From: Antedon mediterranea
Lineage: Eukaryota; Echinodermata; Crinoidea; Comatulida; Antedonidae
Reading direction: 5' to 3'
NCBI RefSeq assembly: GCF_964355755.1
Contig: NC_092674.1
Coordinates: 15,259,001-15,323,000, forward strand
DNA length: 64,000 bases
The notes below the pieces were generated by a model, which was not told the DNA's origin, did no database searches, and saw nothing but the letters and a program-made list of their open reading frames with translations. Position numbers and translations under genes: made by a program. Each line of letters starts with the position of its first letter. The stretch's first letter is position 1. Below, one piece after another: positions 1 through 9,682 of this stretch.

Positions 1-360
1 ATTTATGCAGTACCATTACTATTTTTCATGCACAATATTTTCATAAGATACTGTACCAACATGATTTAACCTTATTATATTGCAGGAAATGAGAGTAGAA
101 ATGGCGGCAAAACAATCTGGACCAAACTTAGTCATCATAATCATCCTTATCGCCATTATATTATATATTATTATTATACAGTACAATTTTGTTAAATTGA
201 ATCATTTCTTTTCCATTTTTTACAGCACAAGTTGATGGCGAGGACGGTAAGACATTTAGTCAATTTGTATTACTGTACTGTACACATGTAGATAAATCTA
301 AACAAATCTGTTTTGTCATGGCTGTATTTTGTTGTACTTGTATAGAAATGACATTTTTAG
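1..360 (+). other. Probable intron sequence upstream of the BEN exon
   Basis: No long open frame. Two weak exon-like snippets are flanked by AG and GT: one after TTGCAG near 85, and a ~21-bp one near 225-245 followed by GTAAGA. I cannot support either as a real exon. The AG at 359-360 closes a plausible acceptor for the exon that follows. Confidence 0.3.
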
Positions 361-558
361 GACACGCCAAGCATGGTGTCTATGTTCCTAAAAAAAAATT
401 ACAACAATGCGAGATGTTTGCAAGTAATGTGGACAAGCTAGCGCTATCTATTTTAGAGCTGATCATTAACAAAAAAGACTGCGCCAACCACCTGACGATC
501 TACAGCCATGGAAAGGAGATACCTGAATTGGGCGAAAATAAGAGGAGAGCGTTTAGAA
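361..558 (+). CDS. Internal exon of a BEN-domain protein (partial gene)
   Basis: The 198-bp exon is bounded by TTTTTAG and GTGAGT and has phase 1 at both ends, so 66 residues are inserted cleanly. The peptide reads GVYVPKKKLQQCEMFAS, then a helical stretch ending LALSILELIINKKDCANHL, then a LTIYSHGK turn and PELGENKRRAFR. This layout fits a BEN domain, an all-helical DNA/protein-binding module of chromatin and transcription regulators: aromatic-valine start, Leu-rich helix, short loop, basic final helix. No neighbouring exon of the same gene can be recognised here; the downstream 6 kb is repeats. The rest of the gene probably lies left of the window, or the exon belongs to a mobile or degenerate copy, since BEN domains also occur in transposable and viral contexts. 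The family call rests on pattern memory, not a search. Confidence 0.5.
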
Positions 559-1009
559 GTGAGTATGCCTTACCTTTTTGTGTGTAGATTTTCAATAATA
601 ACATTGTCATCTTCTTCACATTTTTTAAAAGTACATAATTATAATATAAAACAAATAACTGGGTAATCCCAGGACAGCCAACAAGTCGCATTCTTTCTGT
701 TAAGAACTTAATTCTTTTAAGAAAGATAAACTCCCAATATGCTTGAAAATTAGGATATTTTATCTAGGAATATGTTATATCAGAGCGATGTTTTGGCTGT
801 TTCGATACTCTGTGTTATGGAGGCGACTATTGATCTGGATCTTCTGAATACAAAATAACATGTGGTGGTATACAGAAATGCGTGTGCATTTATCAGCTGG
901 GAAACAAATAGCTTTGATACCTCAACAATGAACACTTTTAATTAAAAATGTGAATTGGATTAAAATAACACAAACCCATGAAATATAATATCGAACGTAT
1001 AAAATGACG
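559..1009. other. No gene seen
   Basis: AT-rich sequence following the BEN exon donor. The open frames are short and lack coding character. I see nothing specific. Confidence 0.5.
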
Positions 1010-1074
1010 CTTCATAAAACAACATTATTCAAAAACGTATCAGTATTAAAAACAAGGCCAACAGCCATTAAGTC

Positions 1075-1790
1075 GCGTGCTACAATGCATAGTGATACTG
1101 GACCGACAGACAGACCGACAGACCCGACAGACAGACCGGCCGACCGACATAGTGAACTATACTGACCGAAATTACTGAACATGTTTAAAAATGTTGAAAT
1201 GTTTAAAAACATTTATATTTTTTTAATTTACACGTGCGTAGCCTGTCACTTTTGACGTGCTCGTATAACGTAATTTCGAATTGAAAAGTAAGTCAAGAAA
1301 ACAGAAATCGGGCAAAAAGAGTGAACAACAACATTTAACGCGCAGTGCGCGCGCAAAAATATGCGCACTCATGGCAATTTTGTAAACGCTTAAAATTGCC
1401 TGAAACATACTTTTATTTCATCGAAAATAAATTTTGAAAATTTTAAGCGCGCATACGCATGCGCTACGCACGTAATTGTATTGCCATATGATGATTTATG
1501 CCCTGAAATTTATGAGTACCAAATTTTATTTAATTGTGATTCATGGTTGTAAAGATATGATTACAAACGTGATTTCGTTAAATCGTGCGTAGACCGCGTA
1601 ATTTTTTATTGCGCACCGTGAAAACATAACCACATTGATTCCTGGCCATAAGGAATATACTGTGAAAAATTGACCTAGCTAGATTAAACTGATATCAAGA
1701 TAAGGTCAGAAAGCGATAAAACGCATAGTGATACCGGACCGACAGACCGACAGACATAGTGAACTATAGAGTCGCTTCCACGCGACTAAA
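1075..1790. repeat. Interspersed repeat with GACCGACAGAC blocks and a CATAGTGAACTATA core
   Basis: Two copies in tandem arrangement (about 1090-1175 and 1731-1790) carry short GACCGACAGAC runs followed by CATAGTGAACTATA. The second ends in GTCGCTTCCACGCGACTAAAAAC. The same module recurs at about 31500-31592 (+) and inverted at about 22240-22335, so it is a genome-wide short element. The GTCGC...GCGAC bracket suggests small inverted ends. It is non-coding. Confidence 0.55.
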
Positions 1791-2330
1791 AACATGATTA
1801 GGGACCTAAAGGGCTTAAAGAAACTCTTTCAGCAATATCTAAAAACTGAAATGGTGTTATTGTTAAAAGATACTAATTACTATTACTATTATGTTTGTAT
1901 TATTATAAACGTAAATAAGGTAAATGAAATGAAAAATACTTATTTTGCAATAAATAACATTTCGAAATAGATAAAGTGGTTCATCACAAAAGAGAAAGAA
2001 AACTTAAGTTTAAAACAATTACTATGCATAAAGACGAGGAGCACAGAACAACGGTGTGGGATACGATTGTTAAACGACTTAATGATAAAATCAGGGCCAT
2101 ACGCAAAAGTACAAAATAAAATTATAAATGTGTCGCAATTACTCATTCTCTATTGAAATGAAATAAAAATGAAGTTGATTTAATTTCGCTTTCTTATCTT
2201 ATCTCATTATAACCAACATTTTCGTTATTAGATTTTCGGATAATGTATCGATTTCAAGGTCATCAATACACCCATCAACGAAATCATTTAGGGTCTACGG
2301 GACGCACTGTTCGAACAAGATTTAAGATCA
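1791..2330. other. No gene seen
   Basis: AT-rich sequence with no convincing coding exon, RNA gene or strong repeat. Confidence 0.5.
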
Positions 2331-2660
2331 GGATTTTATCTGCGATAAAAAATAGTAAACTCGATCGGGATTATGTCTTATACCGATAACAAATCCTGCT
2401 AAAATGATTGGGTTATCGTACACGACCGTATTTCATTCAGAGAAAAACAGAAAATCCCGTCCAATAATCCCAAGCGAAATCGTAATTGGGATTTGAAAAC
2501 ATTTCTGGAAATCTTGACTATAAATCCCGATCAGGATTTATAGTCGAGAAATCCCGATCAGGATTTATAGTCAAGATTTCAGGAATCCCAAAAGCGCAAC
2601 CCCGATAAAAAACCTGATTTCCAGATCAAAAATCCCGATTTCCAGATCAATCAGTAATAA
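2331..2660. repeat. Block of AATCCCGATCAGGATT palindromic words
   Basis: The words AATCCCGATC and GATCAGGATT recur many times in both orientations. The clearest palindrome has arms GACTATAAATCC and GGATTTATAGTC (about 2516-2545), and a second GGATTTATAGTC copy follows about 30 bp later. It looks like the hairpin terminus of a non-autonomous DNA element. No coding frame. Confidence 0.5.
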
Positions 2661-3110
2661 ATACAATTTTTTATAACATCATGGTGAAACGAAGATGTTA
2701 AAACAAAAGAAATTAACATCGATTAAAAACAGACAGAGATTATACACATTAAGCCTAACAATTAGTACAAATTATTGATGAGTTACTACTAATGATTATT
2801 TAACAATCCGGCTTAATTTTTTAACATTAAAAAAACAATAAAACCCAGTAGTTTTCTATGATGGCTAATCATGGCCTTTTTTTAATGATATAATACATTA
2901 TGACTAATTTTGCGCACCATATATTTGTGAGGTGAGACCGGACCATAATTAGCAGCAAAAACAGCCCTACTGCCCAGACTGATTTTATCAGCAAAAACTG
3001 GGCCACCTCCCTGAATTAAAAAACGTCAAAGTTAGGCCTACAACTATGATCAGTAACAGTTTGAACCAATCAACTAAATGTTTTTGCGCATAATATAGAT
3101 CGGAAACTAT
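2661..3110. other. Flank of a transposon; no gene
   Basis: Low-complexity AT sequence. The last 50 bp (GTTTGAACCAATCAAC...TTTGCGCATAATAT) reappear at about 4386-4425, so the 3111 element and what follows sit between two copies of the same short sequence. Confidence 0.4.
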
Positions 3111-4257
3111 CAGGGATGTCACCACGCTGGTCGGCGCTGGTCGGCCCCGTCCAGCACTCAAAATTTCCGACCAGGATTTACAGGCTGCCGACCACCATTT
3201 ATTAATCATTACGATATTTATATTAGGCCTAGGCCTTACTAAAATTCGTACTGAAACATTTTACCTAGCACATTGTAAATTACAGACAAGCTAGCCTCAT
3301 ATAGATAAGACAAAAGACTACAGCAAATGTTTCCGTGGTTACGTACGTTACTTTATTTGTAACACAATACCAGGCCTACCCTGCCCTGGTATTCATTGTT
3401 ACAGCTTGTGAGTCATGGCGAACAACGTGCTACACACAGCACAGTGCAAGTTTAAAGTTCACATAGCGACCATTCAAGCGTTATATTTTGCACAGATTAA
3501 AAATACAACAAGTTACACAGATTAAAAATACAACAAGTTACAAGTACGCAGTACTTATGTTATGCCACCAAATTATTATGTTATGCCATGTTTCTTATTT
3601 TGTGAATATTATATATGTTAAAAGTGCCAGTAAAATGAGATCGATTTACTGTAGAATGAAGTAAAAATAAAGCAGACAAACGAAAATATAAACTGTTTTT
3701 TATTTATTATTATTATTTTACTCTAAAAACACTGAATACATTAACACTAAAGAAAGACAAACAAATACGTACGGCACAAAGACAACAACAACCACGCGCG
3801 CAGCGGCAGGGGACTTCCCCTGCTAACTGCTATAAAACTTACTGGACTGGACGTCCCTGGATAACTTCAGGTTGCTGAACTTCAGTTAACCCATAAACGC
3901 GCGTCTGTTCTTGCCGGCCATGCACTACATGCTTGCCGCACAGTTGTGAAACAACAAATCCGGAATTCGCGAATACGCTAAAAAACTCTCGCGCAAAAGA
4001 ACACAAACATATTATATCGAGTATTTGATTAGGGGTTAGGCCTAAATAAGGAAGCGCCTGTTTTTGTGGAATTCAGATTTTGGGGCATCTATCTAAGCCT
4101 TAGCTAGGCCTAGTGGTCGTAGTGTCCACAAGGCTAGCCCTAGGCCTGACGCGATCTATTGCTATTCATTTCGTAAGCGTTTTTTTGTTTTCGCGAATAA
4201 TAACGGTGACTCCTCGGTGGTACAAGGTTAGGCCTGGACCTGACGCAATTTGTTGTT
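3111..4257 (+). mobile_element. Right-truncated copy of a ~1.1-kb non-autonomous DNA transposon
   Basis: Begins with CAGGGATGTCACCA and runs about 1.15 kb nearly collinear with the inverted copy at 61807-62896. Shared landmarks include the GGTCGG-rich start, CTAGCACAT, the GGCCTACCCTGCCCTGGTATT block and TTTCGCGAATAATAA. Similarity stops at about 4257, before the far terminus, so the right inverted end is missing here. The short frames inside (for example 4113-4364) have counterparts in both copies but no recognisable domain. I take the unit as non-coding and mobilised in trans. The superfamily is not assigned; see the complete copy for termini and target duplication. Confidence 0.75.
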
Positions 4258-4309
4258 CTGAAGTTTTTTTTTTTATTTTGGGGGTGGGGGTGGTTGGGCG
4301 GAACTGCAG

Positions 4310-4600
4310 TAGTCTGAGAAAAAGACGCAGAAAACCAATTAAATCACTTGGTCATATTCGGTGACATGTATTGTGCAAAAAGAGTTTGAACCAATCAACA
4401 TGCATTACCTTTGCGCATAATATCATCCGCAACTACAAAAATGCGGCATATCTGTACACAAAAAGTGCGTATTTCATCAAAGCACTTTTCTTGAGTTTTT
4501 TGGGAATGGAACTGAGGTGTGTTTGAGAAAAAAAGGCAGAATTTTTTGGAAACTAACCAATTAAATCACTTGATGATAATCGGTGACAAGTATCGTAAAA
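4310..4600 (+). repeat. Imperfect ~210-bp direct duplication
   Basis: The stretch GAGAAAAAGACGCAG...CCAATTAAATCACTTG...TCGGTGACA at about 4316-4370 is repeated at about 4525-4590 with small differences. The second copy overlaps the start of the Merlin-like reading frame, so the duplication may reflect an insertion into the 5' part of that element. Confidence 0.5.
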
Positions 4601-5521
4601 AAATTAGAAACATAATGATAAATGCGTTAAAATCATTCAACATGACTCAAGCACTACCTCAGCATCTGTCAGGGCGAGTTGAATTTGAATCAATAACGTT
4701 AGTACAAATAGGACTCGGGTTTATACAAAACAGAGAAGGTCTTATTGATTGGTGCCGGAGATATGGGATTTTTGCCAGTACAATGCAATGTTCCGATTGC
4801 AATATTGAGTGCAGAGAGAGTGTTTACGCAAGATCCATAGACGGGGTAACATGGCGATGCCCTAATCAAAGATGTTGCAAAACAATCAATATAAGAAAAG
4901 GCAGTTTTTTCGAAAAAAGTCATTTGGAACTGTGGCAAATTATTGGATTAACATGTGTGGGCGGCAAATTGCGGATGGAGCAGAGGACTGTCGTACGAAA
5001 TGGTGCGTAGAGAACTTAAAGAAGACAGTGGTTGACTGGAACCAATTCTGCAGAGATGTCGCTGTGACATATTTTGACATCAACAATCCACAGCAGCTAG
5101 GTGGTCCAGGAGTTATCGTTGAGATTGATAAACCGCTTTTCGCTAAACGAAAAAAACATGCAGGGCGTCATGCAGGGCGTGTCATTCCACAACAATGGAT
5201 TTTTGGTGCCTACCAACCTGATATTAAGCAGAGGTTACTGATACCAGTTAAGCGACGAGACGCCGCGACGTTGATGGCAATCATTCACGACTGGATTAGA
5301 CCAGGATCACTTATGGTCAGATATGTGGGCAGCGTATATTACCAGATATAAAACCAAGGCTTCGGCCACGGTACGGTGAACCACACGTTGAACTTTGTGG
5401 ACCCACAACTAACCATGTTGAAGCGATGTGGCAACGTGCGAAAAGCAAAATGAAAGCCTTGCATGGACCAACAAATAGAGAAATAGTTGTGTATCTCAGT
5501 GAATTCATGTGGCTACAATGA
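4519..5521 (+). pseudogene. Frameshifted Merlin/IS1016-type (ISXO2-like) transposase
   Basis: A transposase of the Merlin superfamily, the eukaryotic relatives of IS1016/IS1595. The first frame (4519-5010) carries the N-terminal zinc-ribbon-like part (CSDCNIEC, then DGVTWRCPNQRCCKTI) and the KGSFFEKSHLELWQI segment typical of the family. A second frame (from about 5005 to 5351) carries TVVDWNQFCRDV and the DDE core start, GGPGVIVEIDKPLFAKRK, then IPQQWIFGAYQ and DWIRPGS. The second acidic motif SDMWAAY (about 5310) and the last motif TNHVEAMWQRAKSK (about 5415) are each in other frames, ending at a stop at 5519-5521. So at least three frame changes break it and the copy cannot encode an active enzyme. 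The catalytic triad Asp/Asp/Glu is still readable across frames. I could not locate its inverted termini. Confidence 0.85.
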
Positions 5522-6265
5522 TTCGGTGACTTTCATTTGTGGACTCAAATTGCTACTGAACTGTATCCATTGTAAGATAGAAAGTGAGCCTCACTGTATT
5601 TATTGTTAAAGCATGGTACGAATCTACTTTATATGCATTGTTTCTTAACAATTATAACATATAATTTTAATAATTACACTGTAGTGTATGATACTGATAG
5701 CTTTTGTATTTTGTTGCCCATTAGCTTATTCTAAATCACTGCCATGTAAACGTTTGGGAATGTTTACTGAAAAATTATGTGTTGATTGATTGATTTTATT
5801 TAGTAATTTATGACAATTTAAAAAGTGTTTTGATTATCAATTTAATGATATATATGGTATTTGGTTTTATTTTTCAACATTAATTCACGCGTCTATTGTA
5901 GCAATTTGTACACTTAATATATGACGGGTTATTGAAAATCGTTTTTTAACATTATTTTATAAATTGATATTATACTGAAGTTTGCCATTATTTGTTTTTA
6001 TGGCAATAAAATTAAAATTAATGAAATATCGGCACATTTCGTATCATATTACTTGTTTGTTCGATTGTACTATAATATTAATATTAATATGTATTGAAGT
6101 ATATAGTAAGTCTTACAAAAACACTGGAGTATCATTGAATTTGAAGTGTTTATTGTGTTTTTATTGATTATGTTTGAAGATGGCGTGTATGCTGTTCATA
6201 CAGTATGTATGTGTATGTTTTATTGATTGTCAGTTTATAAGGTACGCTGTTCGTATGTTATTTAG
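5522..6265. other. AT-rich sequence without a gene
   Basis: Mostly A/T with TATA and poly-T runs. The short frames here have no domain or codon signal. It may include the 3' non-coding end of the Merlin copy. Confidence 0.45.
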
Positions 6266-6495
6266 ACAGAGAATGAGTTTGAATGAATGTTTTGTTTCGT
6301 ATGTAGTTCATATGTTGCAGATAGAAGTGCTAATGTACGCTTTTCGTATATTATAATTATATGGTTGGAGTCTTATTTTTATTGTTGCAGAGAATAAGTT
6401 TGAATTAATGTTTTGTTTCGTATGCAGATCATGTTGCAGATAGAAGTGCTGATGTCACGGAGTGGTTGGAGTTTTATTTTTATTGTTGCAGAGGG
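6266..6495 (+). repeat. Two diverged tandem copies of a ~115-bp unit
   Basis: GAGAATGAGTTTGAATGAATGTTTTGTTTCGTATG...TTGCAGATAGAAGTGCT...GGTTGGAGTCTTATTTTTATTGTTGCAGAG is followed by a second, shorter and diverged copy. No coding frame. Confidence 0.6.
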
Positions 6496-6854
6496 GCAAT
6501 TCCATAATATAATAACAATTTTGTCAAAATTAAAAACACGTCAAATATGTTTATTATTGATATAATTTCATAGGTTATATAATGTAGTATTATAAAAAAA
6601 ATATTATTTTTATGAAATACTTGTGATTTCTCATATAATTTTGTTTAAAAACGAGTATAAATTATTGAATATTTGACAATAAATATCGATTTAAGGATTA
6701 GGAACTATATTTTTTTTACTTTAAAATAACATCATTCAATTTCTTTTTACAATATATAATAACAAAGGATAAATATTGCTATTGATAAAAAAAAAATTTT
6801 TTTTATTGATCATATATATTTTATAATTAAATTTTGTTTGGGGTAATATATCTT
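6496..6854. other. AT-rich, nothing specific
   Basis: Very high A/T content with homopolymer runs. No gene or repeat I can define. Confidence 0.4.
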
Positions 6855-7054
6855 GTACGTCCGACACAAAAATATTACATTTTTTCCCGTCTACTTTTAA
6901 CCAAATACAAAGGTTTTGCCAAAGTTATGTTTTAAAGGTAAATAAGTATATTGAGTACATTTATACTAGTTTGTGTTTTCTAATTACACTATTTAAGAAA
7001 ACTTGTGTCAGACGTACATTTTAGATGTACGTCCGACACTGTACGTCCGACACA
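6855..7054. repeat. Cluster of the 13-mer GTACGTCCGACAC
   Basis: Exact copies at 6855-6867, 7028-7040 and 7042-7054, with a one-mismatch inverted copy GTGTCAGACGTAC at 7006-7018. The pair 6855/7018 brackets a ~165-bp stretch like a small inverted-terminal element. Copies recur beyond the nested transposon block at 18227-18239 (exact) and 18394-18406 (last base differs). The meaning is unknown. Confidence 0.6.
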
Positions 7055-7189
7055 ACAGTACACACTACTGCACACTACACACTATTTGTTCATTTAACAA
7101 TGCATGATATTACATAGCCTATGTAAATACGCGAACGTGATTGGTTGAAACTGCATCACATGACTACCGCTGCGAGGATCGTAAATCGT

Positions 7190-7310
7190 ATATATCCTCG
7201 AGAACGATGATATTGACTGTGTAATTTTCGCGTAATTATCGTGTCCCCTGTCATTAAACATATAGATTCTCGAGTACGATGATATTGACTGTGTAATTTT
7301 CGTGTGCAAC
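7190..7310 (+). repeat. Two copies of a ~74-bp tandem unit
   Basis: CTCGAGAACGATGATATTGACTGTGTAATTTTCG at about 7196 recurs as CTCGAGTACGATGATATTGACTGTGTAATTTTCG at about 7271. The open frames on the minus strand here are a by-product of the repeat. Confidence 0.65.
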
Positions 7311-7571
7311 ACTCGAGTTTGCCGATAAATAAACAAAAGTCATCTACTCGATCTTGAACTCGGGTGGAATTGTCACTCCATCGCAAGACAACGTCTCATC
7401 CGCTTGGCCACGGAATTTGCTTGAAGAAATATTAATCTTCTAAACTATTTAAGCTATGCATACATAGCGCCCTCATTTGTTATAAGTCCACCCTAAATGT
7501 GATGAAACACCGTTTGTGATTGGTCAATACTCACGGTAGTAACCTAGTAACTAGTACGCGCTGAACATCCG

Positions 7572-7757
7572 GTGATTCGGCTCCTCGAAGATCGAGAGAA
7601 GACGAATTGTTTATTCGGCCTACCTGATTATAATATTATTATTAATAGGCTTATTGATGGAAATTCTTCTGTTAATTTAAACGACCTAGGCCTAAGTGAA
7701 TATTTTATTGCCAAGGAATCATTAATTAGTAATTATCTGTATATTATTCTTCGCAAG
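7572..7757 (+). CDS. Candidate first coding exon of the outer transposase gene
   Basis: An open frame ends with ...YLYIILRK directly at the donor AAG|GTAAGG (7758). It is in phase 0 with the acceptor TTTATTTATAG|GAC at 8516, so it can be spliced to the next exon without a stop. There is no recognisable domain in its 62 residues. Alternatively it is a chance frame and the gene starts at the ATG at 8528. Support is limited to splice-site quality and phase match. Confidence 0.35.
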
Positions 7758-7847
7758 GTAAGGTGTCTAGGCAGGCTTGTTTTAAATACAATACAACTAC
7801 TATAGGAGGCCTAGCCTAGCTTCACCCAACCCAGCAGACTTGTTCTT

Positions 7848-8058
7848 GGCTATATAATATAACAGATATTGCCTTTTATATCGGTTAAATATAAGATTTG
7901 ACATCCCCTCGGGAATGATATTAAGTTCTCGGGGAATATATATTTCCCTCAGCTGGCGCTTCGGGAAATATATATTCCCTCGAACTTAATATCATTCCCT
8001 CGGGGATGTCAAATCTTATATTTAACCTCTAAGCAGTCAATATCTGTATAATATAGCC
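7848..8058. repeat. 211-bp hairpin (foldback MITE)
   Basis: A near-perfect inverted repeat. The outer arms are GGCTATATAATATAACAGATATT and AATATCTGTATAATATAGCC. The inner arms run from TTAAATATAAGATTTGACATCCCC through GAATGATATTAAGTTC and back again around a short centre (CAGCTGGCGC). Arms total about 95 bp each. It is non-coding and lies in the putative intron between 7757 and 8516. It fits a foldback-type miniature transposon, and the transcript would fold into a long dsRNA stem. Confidence 0.8.
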
Positions 8059-8515
8059 CCAAAAGCACATGATATGTGCATGTTAAAAACTTTTGACCAA
8101 TCAAATGCAAGTAAATATTGCTGATCACATTTTGACCAATCACTGTGAGAAAAACAAGTTTTTCCCACTGAAGTTGACTAGTAGACACATTTGTTAAAAT
8201 ATTCAGTACAGAAGTACAGAAATTAATTGAAGCAGATAATATTACTGTAGCCTAATTCAGGTAAGATTTCTATGATAGACTTTATTATATTAAAAACAAT
8301 AAAATAACCTAAATATTTATTTAGTATTTTAGGAGATTATAACATTAAATAAAACAAAATAATATCAATAAGTTTATAAACATTCATACGAAATCAGGAT
8401 AAAATGGTCATGAATTAGATTATTTATTTAAAGGCTTATATGAAATAGTTAATTTACTTTTTAAAATTAATTGAATTTCATTTAATTTAAACCAGTATTT
8501 AATTTTTATTTATAG

Positions 8516-8897
8516 GACACAAGCATCATGGTGCTTACCAATAAAGAAAGGCAAGCACGGAAGCATGCTCGGCAAAAACAAGACCCAGATAAATATAGAC
8601 AGATCCTTGAAAAGGACAGAGTGCGAAAAGCTAAGAGCAGAGCTGCTGCAAAGGCAAGAATGAGTCAACACAATTGGAAAGCTTATCGAGCTGCAGAGAA
8701 TGCACGCATATCTGCTTACAGGAAAGGAAAGAAGGAGCAAGGAGGGCCTGCTCAACCAGAGGGAGAAAATAATATAAAACCATACAAGTCTGCTCAATCA
8801 ATGGGACGAGCTGTGCAAAAAGTTCGTACCTCGTTACCTTTCTCACCTAACAAGAAAAGGGCGGTTGCTGCAGTGGTTGCTACAGAGGTTGGTTTAA
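8516..8897 (+). CDS. Outer DDE-type transposase, N-terminal part (split by an insertion)
   Basis: Starts after a good acceptor (TTTATTTATAG at 8505-8515), with an ATG at 8528. The peptide is very basic: an ERQARKHARQ / DPDKYRQILEKDR / RKAKSRAAAKARM motif, then KRAVAAVVATEVGL. The Lys/Arg-rich helix suggests a nucleic-acid-binding or nuclear-targeting N-terminus. The frame runs into the 8.1-kb element at 8898, picks up about 24 foreign codons and stops at 8969-8971. Skipping 8898-17024 (the element plus one TTTAA copy) continues it in frame at 17025. The broken host allele is therefore probably inactive unless the insert is spliced out. Superfamily not assigned. Confidence 0.75.
8893..8897. 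repeat. Left target-site duplication TTTAA of the 8.1-kb element
   Basis: TTTAA precedes the left inverted terminus and is matched by TTTAA at 17020-17024 just outside the right terminus. Since the site contains TTAA, the true duplication may be four bases with one matching base next to it. Confidence 0.85.
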
Positions 8898-8915
8898 CTA
8901 GGTATCCCAATGAAA

Positions 8916-9682
8916 GCGCACAGAGGGGTATCACTTTTGAAATATTAACAAAATTCGAAAAAGTAGTATGACTTTGATGGTAAATAAATCGTATTCACTC
9001 TTAATTAATACTTAAAAAATTTACATTGTTTAAAAGTACTTGTTTTAATCTATGTATAAGTGTGTTTACAATTAAAATTAATGAAGTAGTTGCCGAGAAA
9101 ATGCGATTTTAAAACGGTTCTAAAATCCCGTCGAGCGGATTTTCGCGCGTCGAAAACCTCATCGGAAAATCCCCATCAGTTTTCAAAACAGGATCGCACG
9201 ATTACCATCAAAGCTAGCGGATTAATTTTTGTTGTATTTTATCAAGCTTTGAATGGGCTTCAATTTGATGGGTAAATCGGCTTGTATGGACAGGTTTATC
9301 ATCATGAAATGTTGATTTTTGTGACGAAACGTGTGTTTTCAATCACTATTTGTATAAAAATCTTGTGGATTTTGGTATTAAATTAGAGCTAAACCTATGT
9401 TCAATTTAATAAAACATGGTTTTAAAATGTATTTTGTATGGTAATTAAGCGATCTATATTTTTAAAACGGCGTATGAAGTGAGAATTCCGTTGGAAATTG
9501 AAAGATTCAACCATTGTAGTCCGGGGGAAAGAATAACCAATAATAATCCATGATATAACAAAGGCACGTGTTTTTCGCGACGATAAACATATCACCCCTG
9601 TCCGTGAATGGTATATTCCGAATTTGTGCCGTTCAAAAAAATTTCTGTCGTGTTGATCGAAAGTTTAGTAGAGACAAGTAAA
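8916..9682 (+). other. Left non-coding flank of the 8.1-kb element
   Basis: No domain-bearing frame; the 61-codon frame at 9090-9275 has no coding character. The stretch 9560-9680 just before the first ATG is the likely promoter/5' leader region, though I see no clear TATA box. The long flank is expected for subterminal transposase-binding and promoter sequences. Confidence 0.5.

Noticed and set aside
9090-9275. 61-codon frame in the left flank of the 8.1-kb element
   Set aside because: No domain, no splice continuity with the main gene, composition of non-coding sequence.
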